A stretch of 64,000 nucleotides of DNA from Kamptonema sp. UHCC 0994 (GTDB lineage Bacteria; Cyanobacteriota; Cyanobacteriia; Cyanobacteriales; Microcoleaceae), in NCBI RefSeq assembly GCF_029167235.1, contig NZ_JARFTR010000016.1, forward strand, positions 1 through 64,000, in the 5' to 3' direction. How positions within the stretch are numbered: the first letter of the stretch is position 1; every line of letters begins with the position of its first letter. A model generated the notes under the pieces. That model saw only the letters and a program-made list of their open reading frames with translations. It searched no databases and was not told where the DNA came from. The translations under genes and the position numbers were made by a program. Shown piece by piece: positions 9,089-18,346 of the stretch.

Positions 9089-9654
9089 TGAGTTATTTAT
9101 CTCGGATATCTCTGGGTTCTCGCCATTTTCTTAACTGGGGTGTAACTATTGCTTCTGTAATCCTCTGCATTTTGATTTTGCCTACTCGGCTCCCCGGGAT
9201 GGAACTTTTGGGAATAGGCCCTAACTGGCCGTTAATTTGGGTAGTGGCTTGGAGTATTAGGCGTAAGCGGACGTTGATGGAAGCTATTATTGGCAGTATG
9301 GCTTTGGGGTTCCTTCAAGATGCAATGACTGCTCCTCACCCAACTCATGCGGTGAGTTTAGTTGTGGTAGGAGTTCTAACTATTGTGTTGCAGAAAATGC
9401 GCTCTATTCCACCAGAAATTATTGAGAAAGACCCCATTCCTATAGCTTTAATTGTCTTTGGAATGGCGATGGTGGCGGAGACGGTGATGGCTCTTCAGTT
9501 TAGTTGGATTGGGGAAAAAAGCAGTTTGGGAGACATTTGGAGTTACCATCAGCGAGTAGCTTTATGTTCTGCTATTCTTAGTAGTCTTTGGGCTCCGGTG
9601 CTCTATTTTCCTCTGAATCGATTATGGGATATGACAAGTAGTTTGGAATCTTAA
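9088..9654 (+). CDS. mreD: rod-shape determining membrane protein MreD
   Basis: This 188-residue, strongly hydrophobic protein has about five membrane segments, which fits MreD in size and topology (LPGMELLGIGPNWPLIWVVA and DAMTAPHPTHAVSLVVVGVL are recognisable). It is an integral component of the elongasome. I start it at the ATG overlapping the mreC stop (TGATG); the GTG at 9085 is an alternative adding one residue. MreD sequences are poorly conserved, so the assignment rests equally on position after mreC. Confidence 0.92.
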   Translation: MSYLSRISLGSRHFLNWGVTIASVILCILILPTRLPGMELLGIGPNWPLIWVVAWSIRRKRTLMEAIIGSMALGFLQDAMTAPHPTHAVSLVVVGVLTIVLQKMRSIPPEIIEKDPIPIALIVFGMAMVAETVMALQFSWIGEKSSLGDIWSYHQRVALCSAILSSLWAPVLYFPLNRLWDMTSSLES

Positions 9655-9663
9655 ACTGTTGAT

Positions 9664-9742
9664 GGTTAACGGTTAACGGTTAACGGTTAACTGGTAATTG
9701 GTAATTGGTAATTGGTAATTGGTAATTGGTAATTGGTAATTG
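9664..9742. repeat. heptamer repeat arrays (GGTTAAC and GGTAATT)
   Basis: About three copies of GGTTAAC run into about seven copies of GGTAATT immediately downstream of mreD. Similar short tandem repeats occur throughout the window, as is common in cyanobacteria. Confidence 0.9.
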
Positions 9743-9780
9743 CTACATAGTTATTATTACGATCGATTGCTTCTGTATAG

Positions 9781-9845
9781 TCATTGCGAACGTAGTGAAG
9801 CAACCTCAAAAAGCCTTTGCGATTGCTTCACTGCGTTCGCAATGA
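9781..9845. repeat. palindromic element with 23-bp arms
   Basis: Arms at 9781-9803 and 9823-9845 pair with a single mismatch around a 19-base loop (left arm begins TCATTGCGAACG, right arm ends CGTTCGCAATGA). It sits between the convergent mreD and HAD genes and could end transcription in both directions or be a mobile palindromic repeat. Confidence 0.8.
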
Positions 9846-9879
9846 CAAAATATATAATTCGTGTAGAACGCGATTCGAT

Positions 9880-9943
9880 ATTACAATTAACAATTAACAA
9901 TTAACAGTTAACAGTTAACCGTTAACAGTTAACTGTTAACAAG
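9880..9943. repeat. heptamer repeat array overlapping the HAD gene 3' end
   Basis: Tandem AATTAAC and AGTTAAC units run to the end of the HAD gene; its last residues (LLTVNC) are encoded by the repeat. The stop codon may therefore have been supplied by repeat growth. Confidence 0.8.
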
Positions 9944-10701
9944 TGATGAGCAGTGCAAACTAGATCGCTGAGGATACGGGTTGGTTGAAATGCGTCTAGT
10001 TGGGTAGTGCTACGAATACCGCAGGTAACAGCAATTGTGGGAATACCTAAAGCTTGACCGGCGATGATGTCTGCTTCCGTATCTCCAATCATCCAAGCAG
10101 AGTCTATTGATGAATCTAGTTCTTCTACAACTTCATCTAAAAGTTGGGTTTTCAAGTTAGCATAATTGTTATAAGCAGCATCCGTCACCTGAGTGCCACG
10201 AATGCAGGTAAAGAGTCTAGCTAAGCCGTAATTTTGTAAGAGTTGAGTGGCTTGACTTTGGGAACGTAATGTGACTAAGACTAGGCGCACGCCGCGAGAG
10301 TGGAGAAGTGCGATCGCCCATTGTACTCCTGGCTGAAGCCGATCTAAGTGTAAAAGCTCAGGTTGATTGACGAGCTCCATTACTCGCTGCCGAAACTCAT
10401 CAATTTGCGAATCTTGCAATCCTGAACTCTTGGCAATTTCAGCGTCGGGTACTCGCTCTCGCTTCATTTCCCAAAACTCTTGTTTGCTAAGTAGTGTGAT
10501 GTTTAAACCGACTCCTTGAGCTTGATAAGCTGCCTGAGTATCTGCTAAGGCAAGTTTATAGGTAGTGTAGTAGCGATCGGATACGTCAACGATGGGGCCG
10601 TCCAAATCGCAAAATACGGTCATCTTGGGGGAAAATGAGTCACTGTCTGGATCGGAGTAAAACTTGGCTGGGGGTGAGTCTGAGACCGCACTGATTGTCA
10701 T
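9922..10701 (-). CDS. HAD-superfamily phosphatase
   Basis: This 259-residue protein carries HAD motifs: motif I FCDLDGPIVD, motif II around VLVTLRSQ, and motif III/IV AWMIGDTEADIIAGQALG. The helical cap between motifs I and II matches the phosphoglycolate phosphatase-like subgroup (subfamily IA). It should hydrolyse a small phosphorylated metabolite in the cytoplasm; phosphoglycolate or a sugar phosphate would be reasonable, but no substrate residues can be read with confidence. The first 26 residues are low-complexity, and an internal ATG just before TVFCDLDGP is a possible alternative start. It is divergent from argB. Confidence 0.85.
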   Translation of the reverse strand: MTISAVSDSPPAKFYSDPDSDSFSPKMTVFCDLDGPIVDVSDRYYTTYKLALADTQAAYQAQGVGLNITLLSKQEFWEMKRERVPDAEIAKSSGLQDSQIDEFRQRVMELVNQPELLHLDRLQPGVQWAIALLHSRGVRLVLVTLRSQSQATQLLQNYGLARLFTCIRGTQVTDAAYNNYANLKTQLLDEVVEELDSSIDSAWMIGDTEADIIAGQALGIPTIAVTCGIRSTTQLDAFQPTRILSDLVCTAHHLLTVNC

Positions 10702-10846
10702 AAAACGTTAACTAAAATCTACAAATACAATACAGTTCTTTACTTTACCAAGGAATCCATAAGTTGTAGCTAGATTTTTGCTAAGAATTTGATTAGAAAA
10801 AACTATATTATCTTTAAATAATTGTTAAAGCGTAATTCTACTACCC

Positions 10847-11743
10847 ATGCTCAAACAAAGCGATTTTCCCAGGAAGTCTGAAACCAATAGGGCTGAGGTA
10901 CTCTCAGAAGCATTACCCTACATTCAAGAGTTTGCAGGACGCACCATTGTTGTTAAATACGGTGGTGCAGCAATGAAAGACAGCAACCTTAAAGATAAGG
11001 TGATGCGGGACATTGTGCTGCTTTCCTGTGTGGGAGCACGTCCCGTTGTTGTTCACGGCGGCGGCCCAGAAATTAACACTTGGCTGGCTAAGTTGGGGAT
11101 CGAACCACAATTTAAGAATGGTCTGAGGGTGACAGATGCCGCGACGATGGATGTTGTGGAGATGGTATTGGTAGGAAGGGTAAATAAAGAGATTGTTTCC
11201 CTGATTAACCAAGCGGGAGGCCGCGCAGTAGGACTATGCGGCCAAGATGCTAATTTGATCCGAGCTCGTCCCCAAGGTGAAGAAGGTATTGGCTTTGTTG
11301 GGGAAGTTAGCAGTGTAAAAATCAATCTTTTGGAGTCTTTAGTTAATGGGGGCTACATTCCGGTTGTGTCGAGCGTGGCGGCGGATGAAACGGGACAAGC
11401 TTACAATATCAATGCTGACACGGTTGCGGGTGAAATTGCAGCAGCGTTGGGAGCAGAAAAGTTGATTTTGCTAACTGATACGGCTGGGATTTTGGAGGAT
11501 TATCACAATCCAGATACTTTGATTGCTAAGCTTGATATTCAAGAAGCTAGGGGGCTGATGCAGTCTGGTATTGTCTCTGGTGGGATGATTCCTAAAGTCA
11601 ATTGTTGCGTTCGTAGTTTGGCGCAAGGTGTCCGCGCCGCGCATATTATTGATGGTCGGATTCCTCATGCCCTGCTGCAAGAGATATTCACAGATGCAGG
11701 GATTGGTTCTATGATCGTTGCTTCGGAATTTAGGAATAGGTAA
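10847..11743 (+). CDS. argB: acetylglutamate kinase
   Basis: This 298-residue protein is a full-length ArgB of the amino-acid kinase fold. Diagnostic stretches are [22 protein letters not shown] and [13 protein letters not shown]. It phosphorylates N-acetyl-L-glutamate, the second and controlled step of arginine synthesis. In cyanobacteria this enzyme is of the arginine-inhibited type and is relieved by the PII signalling protein; the N-terminal helix needed for arginine control is compatible with the first 20 residues here. It stands alone between the HAD gene and the DUF948 gene, with no other arg genes in the window. Confidence 0.97.
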   Translation: MLKQSDFPRKSETNRAEVLSEALPYIQEFAGRTIVVKYGGAAMKDSNLKDKVMRDIVLLSCVGARPVVVHGGGPEINTWLAKLGIEPQFKNGLRVTDAATMDVVEMVLVGRVNKEIVSLINQAGGRAVGLCGQDANLIRARPQGEEGIGFVGEVSSVKINLLESLVNGGYIPVVSSVAADETGQAYNINADTVAGEIAAALGAEKLILLTDTAGILEDYHNPDTLIAKLDIQEARGLMQSGIVSGGMIPKVNCCVRSLAQGVRAAHIIDGRIPHALLQEIFTDAGIGSMIVASEFRNR

Positions 11744-11800
11744 TAGGTAATTGGCAATAGGTAATTGGTAATTGGTAATTGGTAATTGGTAATTGGTAAT
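11730..11800. repeat. GGTAATT heptamer array after argB
   Basis: Imperfect then perfect GGTAATT units fill the gap between argB and the convergent DUF948 gene. The last coding residues of the DUF948 gene (EQLDN) also read through related CTAATTG units. Confidence 0.88.
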
Positions 11801-11803
11801 TGG

Positions 11804-12397
11804 CTAATTGTCTAATTGCTCTAATTCTTCGGGATTAGGTTGTAGGTGAGAAGCTTCTCTAGGGCGTGGTCGAGGCAGTTCGCCCTTGGTTTCACGGCTG
11901 CTGTAAGTGTTTGAGGTTTCCCGGCCGGAGGTATATTCTTCTGAGTAGGTGTCATCTAGAGTTGAATTGCCTAGGGAGATGGGATTTCTTTGGCTGGGGG
12001 AGAGGCGTTCTAATCGGCGATCGCTAGTTGCTGGCTTGCGAGTTAAAGTTTTCCAAGCAACTTTGAACCCAGTAAAGACATTGCGAGTTGTAATTTGTAC
12101 TTTTTGGGCTTGCTTTTTGGCGCTGCCAATAGTTTGATCGACTTGCTTGACTACTTCCCCTGCACTTTGAACGCCTTCGCTAACGTCCTCTGTGAGTTCG
12201 CTGATTTCCATACCAGTCAAGCGGATGGCTTCTAAGGTGGGGGGAAATTCGCGAGAGAGGGTATCGGCTAATTTTTCCACGCTGCGGGCTGCCCGCGCTA
12301 GTGCTTGTACGGCGGGCAATAGAGCTATTAAGACAGCAGTAAGGCTGACTGCAACTAAGAAAATGGACAGTGCTAGCCAAAACACGGGGTCAGTCAC
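11804..12397 (-). CDS. DUF948 domain membrane protein
   Basis: This 197-residue protein has an N-terminal hydrophobic helix (WLALSIFLVAVSLTAVLIALL) followed by a long helical, probably coiled-coil segment (AARSVEKLADTLSREFPPTLEAIRLTG...) typical of DUF948. The last 70 residues are polar and low-complexity. DUF948 proteins are membrane-attached general-stress-like proteins without an established activity. It forms a same-strand series with the YtxH protein and the 101-residue membrane protein upstream, all with one membrane helix plus a coiled coil, which suggests a joint envelope or stress role. Its C-terminus runs into heptamer repeat DNA. Confidence 0.82.
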   Translation of the reverse strand: MTDPVFWLALSIFLVAVSLTAVLIALLPAVQALARAARSVEKLADTLSREFPPTLEAIRLTGMEISELTEDVSEGVQSAGEVVKQVDQTIGSAKKQAQKVQITTRNVFTGFKVAWKTLTRKPATSDRRLERLSPSQRNPISLGNSTLDDTYSEEYTSGRETSNTYSSRETKGELPRPRPREASHLQPNPEELEQLDN

Positions 12398-12469
12398 GGG
12401 AGCTCGCCTACAGGAAAAGAATAGGGGGAATGTTCAGGTGGGGATGGTTGAGAGTGAAGGATGGGGCTG

Positions 12470-12832
12470 TTAGAGGAAGCGTTTTGTGGGATCGCGGGGG
12501 GGAAGGCGAGATTCGCGGTTGTTGTCTGCTTCTAATTGGGAGAGGGTTTGGCGATCGCCACGAGAGGCTTCAATACCGGCGGCGATCGCTTCTTTGAGTC
12601 TTGCTAAGGTTTCTTCCCAGTTTCGCAGTGCGGATTCTGAGAGACGATCGGCTTGGAGTTGGACGCTGGTAGATAAATCTTCTGCTAACTCCGGGAGTGC
12701 ATCGGCAGATTTTTTCAATAGTTGGCGTGTTTCTTTGCCCGATCGCGGAGCGATGAGTAAACCGATGGCGGTACCGATGGCTGAGCCAGCTAGCAGCCCA
12801 CCTACAAATAATCCAGAACGTTTATTTGACAT
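12470..12832 (-). CDS. YtxH domain protein
   Basis: This 120-residue protein has a glycine-rich hydrophobic N-terminal helix with the YtxH pattern (FVGGLLAGSAIGTAIGLLIAPRSGKETRQLL) read across about residues 8-38, then an amphipathic helical region rich in Glu, Ala and Leu. YtxH-like proteins are small membrane-associated proteins linked to general stress in Firmicutes; their activity in cyanobacteria is unknown. It is encoded 72 bp upstream of the DUF948 gene on the same strand, a pairing often seen for these two families. Confidence 0.82.
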   Translation of the reverse strand: MSNKRSGLFVGGLLAGSAIGTAIGLLIAPRSGKETRQLLKKSADALPELAEDLSTSVQLQADRLSESALRNWEETLARLKEAIAAGIEASRGDRQTLSQLEADNNRESRLPPRDPTKRFL

Positions 12833-13009
12833 TTCTATAATTCTTACTCATATATCAATTTTAGGGGGCAAAGCCAATTCACAACTACTTATGGGAGAAA
12901 AAATATGTCCTAGGTGCTATTTCTTAAGATGTGGTAAACTTTGCCACTGGCTCTGTTGGTGGGGCTTGGGTGAATATCTTAGCGCGATTTACTTGCTTTG
13001 TGATACAAC

Positions 13010-13315
13010 TTACCTGAAACGCACAGATCGTCGCCGCCAAAGTGTGATTCCTAAAGTGAGTAATCCTAAAACTTGCTGGAGTTGTTGGACTTGCGATTCT
13101 AGTTGCCGGTACTGCTGTCGCAGTTTATGAGTTCTGTTCTCTCTTTTGGCTAGGAAGTTGGGTGCTTGGCTGAGGAAGTTGTGGGCGTTGTTCTCCATTG
13201 CGGTGAGTATCCTTTCGACGCGATCGAGCAGTTGTTTTACTTGCCACGCTTTCCAAGCGATGTAAAAGCAAAGGAGGGATATTAGTAGGTTGATAATTAA
13301 AACAGCCGTTAGCAT
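13010..13315 (-). CDS. small membrane protein with coiled coil, unknown function
   Basis: This 101-residue protein is not recognised. It has one N-terminal membrane helix (VLIINLLISLLCFYIAWKAW), then a Gln/Leu/Arg-rich helix (LRQQYRQLESQVQQLQQVLG) likely to form a coiled coil, and ends in a short basic tail (WRRRSVRFR). It lies upstream of the YtxH and DUF948 genes on the same strand, so it is probably part of the same group of single-pass helical proteins. The 177-bp gap to the YtxH gene shows nothing clear. Confidence 0.65.
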   Translation of the reverse strand: MLTAVLIINLLISLLCFYIAWKAWQVKQLLDRVERILTAMENNAHNFLSQAPNFLAKRENRTHKLRQQYRQLESQVQQLQQVLGLLTLGITLWRRRSVRFR

Positions 13316-13363
13316 TGCGTTCCTGTGGTAATTAACCTTTTTTTTAGTTTATACCAATACTTC

Positions 13364-13497
13364 TAAAGCAACCGCTTTCGTAGGTTAGGGGCTAGGGACT
13401 ACGATGCTCAGGACTAGGGAAAGAAGGGGAAGAAGGAAATAGAATCAGGGAGTTTCAGGAACTCAGAACGTCCTAACCGACGAAAGCGGTTGCTATA
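13364..13497. mobile_element. MITE-like element, copy B, with long terminal inverted repeats
   Basis: A 128-bp core (13367-13494) is bounded by 23-bp inverted repeats, 13367-13389 and 13472-13494, with one mismatch; they extend outward by 3-4 more bases with one further mismatch. The left arm begins AGCAACCGCTTTCGT. The interior (CTAGGGACTACGATGCTCAGG, purine-rich block, AATAGAATCAG) is shared with 4172-4335. It encodes nothing, so a non-autonomous element is the natural reading. Confidence 0.7.
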
Positions 13498-13553
13498 GTT
13501 TAGCACTTGCCTCACTCAATTTTATTGACTTTTTCCCTTTTCCTTCGGGGTAT

Positions 13554-14576
13554 TTAAAAGCCAAATAGCCATAACCATAGAGGGATTGTAAATAGCACAG
13601 CGCCACAACCAATTGCCACAGTAGTTACTGCCAAATCTCGGTCTAAACCATATTTTTCGGCAAACAAAGTAGTGATAAAAGCTGGAGGCATACCCATCAG
13701 CAAAACTAACAATAGTCTTGGGGGGCCGGTGATGCCAAAAAACATTAAACCAGTACCAACAACTAAGGGAGTTAATAACATCTTAATCGCCAGACAAGTC
13801 AATCCCTGTTTGAGATTATGAAAGGAAGAAAGTTTGCTTAATTGTATGCCAATCATAATTAAGAATAAGGTGATTACTGTCCAAGCTCCTGTCTGTAATA
13901 TCTTGTCTGCTTGTGGAGGTAATGGCAAAATTCTTACTATTAAACCAATTGCAAAAGCCCATAATGCCGGATTTTTTAACACGGTCAAAACAGGGCCTTT
14001 CCAACCTTTAATTTTGGGTGCAGTGCCGTAATAAGCTGCTAGGGCTACTCCAAATACGTGGATACCCAAAGTGATACTTAAGTCGTAAAATAATGCCCAA
14101 GCAAAGTAGTCCGATCCAACTAATGATAAAATAATAGGAAATCCCAAAAAACCAGTATTTCCTACCATCATTGCGAATAAAAAGCTGCCTTGAGTTGGTT
14201 TGCTCCAAGCACTTTTTCTGGCTGGACGATCTTCCTCAAGTGTGGAGATGCTATCAATATTTTTGGGATTTGTTAGACCGCGAGAAATAGCTTTAAGGCG
14301 TTCGTCACTAACTCCTAAATCAATCCAGATCCAAGCTAATCCTGCACCTACAAACAAAGCAGTCCATGCTGTCAAGGGAGAAATTATTAGGTATCCAGAG
14401 AGGTTGGCACGGCGCATGAAAGCAATAATACTAAATGGTGCGCCGCAGAAAAATAGAAATTTTCCTAAGCCGGTGGAGGCTCCTTTGGGTAGGTATCGAC
14501 CGAGGATAAATCCTGTCAATACCCATCCAATTAAAGTGGCATATAGTTTTACTAGGGGATTGTCTAAACCGATCAT
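13554..14576 (-). CDS. AEC-family transporter (auxin efflux carrier-like permease)
   Basis: This 340-residue polytopic protein has about ten hydrophobic segments with the two-halves organisation of the AEC family. Recognisable parts are the central MMVGNTGFLGFPIILSLVG and the C-terminal GMPPAFITTLFAEKYGLDRD. Bacterial AEC proteins export or import small organic anions such as malate; the plant PIN proteins are distant relatives. No residues here tell the substrate. It is divergent from the oxidoreductase gene to its right and separated from the small membrane protein by a MITE-like element. Confidence 0.88.
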   Translation of the reverse strand: MIGLDNPLVKLYATLIGWVLTGFILGRYLPKGASTGLGKFLFFCGAPFSIIAFMRRANLSGYLIISPLTAWTALFVGAGLAWIWIDLGVSDERLKAISRGLTNPKNIDSISTLEEDRPARKSAWSKPTQGSFLFAMMVGNTGFLGFPIILSLVGSDYFAWALFYDLSITLGIHVFGVALAAYYGTAPKIKGWKGPVLTVLKNPALWAFAIGLIVRILPLPPQADKILQTGAWTVITLFLIMIGIQLSKLSSFHNLKQGLTCLAIKMLLTPLVVGTGLMFFGITGPPRLLLVLLMGMPPAFITTLFAEKYGLDRDLAVTTVAIGCGAVLFTIPLWLWLFGF

Positions 14577-14697
14577 TGCTGATTAGATATTGAGGAATTG
14601 GGATAAGACTATATACTAATAAAACTATCAATTTCCTGAATATTGATGTAATATTAATGGTATTGTATAGTAAAGCAGTAAGGTAGGTGCTACTCCT

Positions 14698-15900
14698 ATG
14701 AACACTGAGCCGAAAAAGATAAATCTGTTGATAATTGGTACTGGTATGTATGTTTGTGGCCGCAGTACCAAGGGTTATGGAACTGTATTACCAGCGGTGA
14801 TGCAGCAATATCAGGCGGGGACGATCGATCGGGTATTGATTGCTAGTAAGTCGGCTGAGTCTTTTGCTATTTTTAATGCTAAGCTTGATGCTCTTCAGGA
14901 GTTAATGGGGATAGAGATGCCTTGTGTACGTTACCCAATGGGGAATTGTACGGATGGTAATGCTTATCAAGAGGCGATCGCGAATTTGCCAGATCCCGGT
15001 GCGGTAATAATTACTACACCCGATCCTTTGCATACTGAGATGGCTTTGGCTGCGATCGCGAGTGGTAAGCACGTACTGGTGGTTAAGCCTCTATCACCAA
15101 CTGTAGCCGATGCAGAGCAAATGATCCATGCTGCGGAAAATGCGGGAGTTTACGGCGCTGTCGAATTTCATAAGCGCTGGGATTTAGCTAATTTGAAACT
15201 TCGCCAAGCGATCGCGGATGGTTCTATTGGCGATCCGCTGTACTTTCATGTAGAATTTAGTCAGCGTAAAATTATTCCTAGCGAAACTTTTTCCGCTTGG
15301 GTAGCTGATACTAACATTTTTCAGTATTTAGGCGTGCATTACGCCGATTTGATTTATTTTGTGACTCAAGCTTTGCCATGCCGAATTATTGCGACTGGTC
15401 AAAAAAAATGGCTGTCGCAACGCGGTATTTCCGGGTATGATGCTATTCAGGTGTTAATTGAATGGTCAAAGGGTTTTACATCTACGATTTTGACTAATTG
15501 GATCGATCCTAACTGCAATGGTGCGATGTCTCAACAAAAAATTGAGGCGATCGGTACCGCAGGGAGGTTTGAGAGCGACCAAACAAAACGGGGTGTTCAG
15601 AGTATAACTGACTTAGGAGGCATAGAAGATATTAATCCATACTTCTGTCAGCCTTACATGAGTATCGATAACAAGTATACTGAATATCGAGGGTATGGTA
15701 TTGAAAGCATCACTCAATTTATTAAGGATGTCGCATCGATTGTAGAAGGGAATAGTTCGCCTGCTGATTTTGAAGGGCGGCGGCCGACATTTCGAGATGC
15801 TTTGGTGTCAACGGCATTAGTCGAGGGTGCTAGATTAAGTCTGGATAATGACAGTCAATGGGTGTATTTTACTGAAAAACTAAAGCCATATTTGAAATAA
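14698..15900 (+). CDS. Gfo/Idh/MocA-family oxidoreductase
   Basis: This 400-residue protein has an N-terminal Rossmann fold (KINLLIIGTGMYVCGRSTKG) and the family's signature HVLVVKPLSPTVADAEQM (the EKP-like motif), followed by the second domain containing GVYGAVEFHKRWD and GVHYADLIYFV. Such enzymes oxidise or reduce sugars, inositols or nucleotide-sugars with NAD(P). The EKP motif reads VKP here, keeping the Lys. It heads a same-strand series with a glycosyltransferase and a sugar-type binding protein, so a carbohydrate substrate is likely. There is no lipobox or signal peptide. Confidence 0.88.
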   Translation: MNTEPKKINLLIIGTGMYVCGRSTKGYGTVLPAVMQQYQAGTIDRVLIASKSAESFAIFNAKLDALQELMGIEMPCVRYPMGNCTDGNAYQEAIANLPDPGAVIITTPDPLHTEMALAAIASGKHVLVVKPLSPTVADAEQMIHAAENAGVYGAVEFHKRWDLANLKLRQAIADGSIGDPLYFHVEFSQRKIIPSETFSAWVADTNIFQYLGVHYADLIYFVTQALPCRIIATGQKKWLSQRGISGYDAIQVLIEWSKGFTSTILTNWIDPNCNGAMSQQKIEAIGTAGRFESDQTKRGVQSITDLGGIEDINPYFCQPYMSIDNKYTEYRGYGIESITQFIKDVASIVEGNSSPADFEGRRPTFRDALVSTALVEGARLSLDNDSQWVYFTEKLKPYLK

Positions 15901-15948
15901 GTATGGGTGTTTTTTTCTGATTTTAAGCCTCGACATCAACAGCAAATT

Positions 15949-16887
15949 ATGGCAAAGCTTGTATCAATTATTATTCCTTGCTTTAACGCTGAAACATGGG
16001 TTGGCGAAGCCATAGAAAGCTGTTTTAAACAGTCTTATACCCCGATTGATGTGATTGTAATTGATGATGGTTCTACGGATGGAAGCTTAGAGATAATAAA
16101 AAATTATGATGGAAGATTAATTTGGGAAACGGGGCCAAATAGAGGCGGAAACTATGCCAGAAATAGAGGGTTTGAATTAGCGAAGGGTGAATACATTCAA
16201 TATCTTGATGCTGATGACTATTTACTTCCCGATAAAATTGAAAGGCAAGTTAATTTTTTAGACGGAATGGGTGCAGATATTGTTTACGGTGATGTGAATT
16301 ATCAGTATCATTTACCTGATGGAGAAATTCTACAGGAAGCTGTCAATATTGTCGGAATTTCTGGCAATTGTAAAGATGTGTTAGAATCTTTGTTGGCTTA
16401 TGGCTGCTTACCTCCGATTGCCTACCTTTTCAAAAAAAGTGCCGTTATTAATAGCATTAGATGGGATGAAACCTTAAAATGCGGACAAGATCGAGACTTT
16501 TTAATTTCTTTACTTATAAAAGGAGCAAAAATTGTCTATCAACCAGGCAGTTATTCAATATATCGTAAATATGGCAATGTGACAGTTTCTACATCTAATA
16601 AAGCGCTGTTAGTAGAAAGTTTTTGTATGATTTTGGCAAAAGCAGAGACTCAACTAACTCAGGCGGGAAAACTTGAAGCTAAGTATCAAAAAGCCATAGC
16701 TCAAGCATATTACTCAATGAGTAGAAAATACAGTCAAGATATTAATTTTTTGTGCTATTGCCGATTGATAAGCCAGTACATTTTAATGTCAACTAAACTT
16801 TTATTGGCAGAAACTAAAATGGCTATTAGCAAGTCTAAATTTAAAATAAATATTTTCTCTAATGAGGTTGAAGAAGACAATGCGTAA
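15949..16887 (+). CDS. family 2 glycosyltransferase
   Basis: From the ATG at 15949 this 312-residue protein starts directly with a GT-A fold: VSIIIPCFNAETWVGEAIES, VIDDGSTDGS, then GPNRGGNYARNRGFELAKGEYIQYLDADDYLLP, where DADD is the metal and nucleotide-sugar site (residues about 90-93). The C-terminal 100 residues are helical and lack strong membrane segments. It should transfer a sugar to a lipid, protein or polysaccharide acceptor in the cytoplasm. An upstream GTG at 15907 would add 14 unconserved-looking residues. It overlaps the next gene by 8 bp. Confidence 0.9.
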   Translation: MAKLVSIIIPCFNAETWVGEAIESCFKQSYTPIDVIVIDDGSTDGSLEIIKNYDGRLIWETGPNRGGNYARNRGFELAKGEYIQYLDADDYLLPDKIERQVNFLDGMGADIVYGDVNYQYHLPDGEILQEAVNIVGISGNCKDVLESLLAYGCLPPIAYLFKKSAVINSIRWDETLKCGQDRDFLISLLIKGAKIVYQPGSYSIYRKYGNVTVSTSNKALLVESFCMILAKAETQLTQAGKLEAKYQKAIAQAYYSMSRKYSQDINFLCYCRLISQYILMSTKLLLAETKMAISKSKFKINIFSNEVEEDNA

Positions 16888-18289
16888 GCGTACAGTTACA
16901 TTAATATTACTATTTTTCTTATTTTTTGGGTTAGCTACTTGTAGCAATAATGCTCCGACAAATCTCACCGGAAATTCACTACCACCACAGAATCAAAATT
17001 TCCGAATTTGGTGGTCACAAGGATTTTTACCAGAAGAGAATGAGGTGGTAGCTAGGCTAATATCTCAATGGGAAAAAGAAAGCGGAAAAAAAGCTGAATT
17101 AAGATTAATACCACTCAATAGCATTGATGCTGAGACACAAAAAGCACTCAAGGATGGCAATCCTCCTGATGTGCTTTACAGCGCGACTGCGGAAACAAAT
17201 TTGATTCCTAGTTTGGCGTGGCAAAATCAATTAGCTGATGTCTCTGACTTGATTAATTCCTTTAAAGATTTGTACAATCCTACAGTTCTAGAAGCGGTGT
17301 ACTTTCAGAATAATATAGCTAAAAAGCGCGCTTACTATTCAGTGCCGATAGGACAGCAAGCCACGCATATTTTGTACTGGCGAAATATCCTGCAAGAAGC
17401 TGGTTTAAACGAGCAAGAAATTCCGACTAACTGGGATGACTTCTGGAAATTTTGGAAACAAGCTCAGGATATTTTGCGCCAAAATGGTAAGTCAGATATC
17501 TATGGCTTGGGTTTAACTATGTCAGCTTTGGGTACTGATACTTTTTTGATTTTTCAACAATTTTTGGAAGCTTATAATGTAAAAATTGTAGATAAAGATG
17601 GTAATTTGTCGCTAAAAAATCCTGCAAATCGCGAGGGGATAATTAAAGCATTAACACAGTACACTAACTTTTACAAAGATGGCTATGTGCCTCCTGATTC
17701 TGTAGAATGGAAAGACTCTGGCAATAATGTCAGTTTTCTGGAAAGCCAATCGCTAATGACTGCTAATGGTACGCTGTCAATTCCTTTAACTCAGAAGTTA
17801 GAACAGAATCAATATAATAAACTTTCTACGGATCTTTATCTTAATAAGATGGTGACGAGAGGTTGGCCAGAAAAGCCGGGTGGAGGGGAAATTACTTCTA
17901 TATTAGGTGTCAAGCAGATAGTTATATTTGAAGCTTCTCAACATAAAGAAGAAGCTAAGAGTTTTCTTTCCTCTTTGCTGAAACCGGAAAACTTAAATCA
18001 GTTTCTCAAAGAGGGTGGAAAGGGGCGAATAATTCCAGTAATGCCGAAACTTTTACAGGATTCCTATTGGAATAATCCCACAGATCCGCACATATCTGTA
18101 GCAATTAAGCAACTTAATGGCTTAACTCGCCCTAGCTATGAAGTATTTAATCCTGCTTATAGTCAGGTACTTGCTCAGAATATTTGGTCTAAGGCTATTC
18201 TGAATATAATTAAGGATGGACTATCACCTGAGAAAGCTGCGGAGGAAACAATAGCGAAGATTGAACAGATTTTTGCTCAATGGAAATGA
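16880..18289 (+). CDS. ABC-type extracellular solute (sugar)-binding lipoprotein
   Basis: This roughly 469-residue protein has a hydrophobic signal sequence ending in a lipobox-like FGLATC, then a family-1 solute-binding domain (NFRIWWSQGFLPEENEVVARL, GNPPDVLYSATAETNLIP, GLGLTMSALGTDTF). This family binds oligosaccharides in the periplasm. The lipobox has Thr at -1, less common than Gly or Ala. No permease or ATPase gene is adjacent; instead a Cache-domain histidine kinase follows 57 bp downstream, so the protein may feed a sensor rather than a transporter. I prefer the start at 16880, although ATG 16862 is in frame. Confidence 0.88.
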   Translation: MRKRTVTLILLFFLFFGLATCSNNAPTNLTGNSLPPQNQNFRIWWSQGFLPEENEVVARLISQWEKESGKKAELRLIPLNSIDAETQKALKDGNPPDVLYSATAETNLIPSLAWQNQLADVSDLINSFKDLYNPTVLEAVYFQNNIAKKRAYYSVPIGQQATHILYWRNILQEAGLNEQEIPTNWDDFWKFWKQAQDILRQNGKSDIYGLGLTMSALGTDTFLIFQQFLEAYNVKIVDKDGNLSLKNPANREGIIKALTQYTNFYKDGYVPPDSVEWKDSGNNVSFLESQSLMTANGTLSIPLTQKLEQNQYNKLSTDLYLNKMVTRGWPEKPGGGEITSILGVKQIVIFEASQHKEEAKSFLSSLLKPENLNQFLKEGGKGRIIPVMPKLLQDSYWNNPTDPHISVAIKQLNGLTRPSYEVFNPAYSQVLAQNIWSKAILNIIKDGLSPEKAAEETIAKIEQIFAQWK

Positions 18290-18346
18290 AGTTAGAGTTA
18301 GAATGTTAACAGTTAACTATTAACATTATTTATTAAGAGGTAAGCA

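Noticed and set aside
9664..9943. Possible replication origin iterons
   Set aside because: The heptamers recur at many intergenic sites and no dnaA, dnaN or DnaA-box cluster is present.
12486..13130. 214-codon plus-strand frame across the YtxH gene
   Set aside because: It is the antisense of two plausible minus-strand genes and has a Ser/Arg/Cys-rich random composition.
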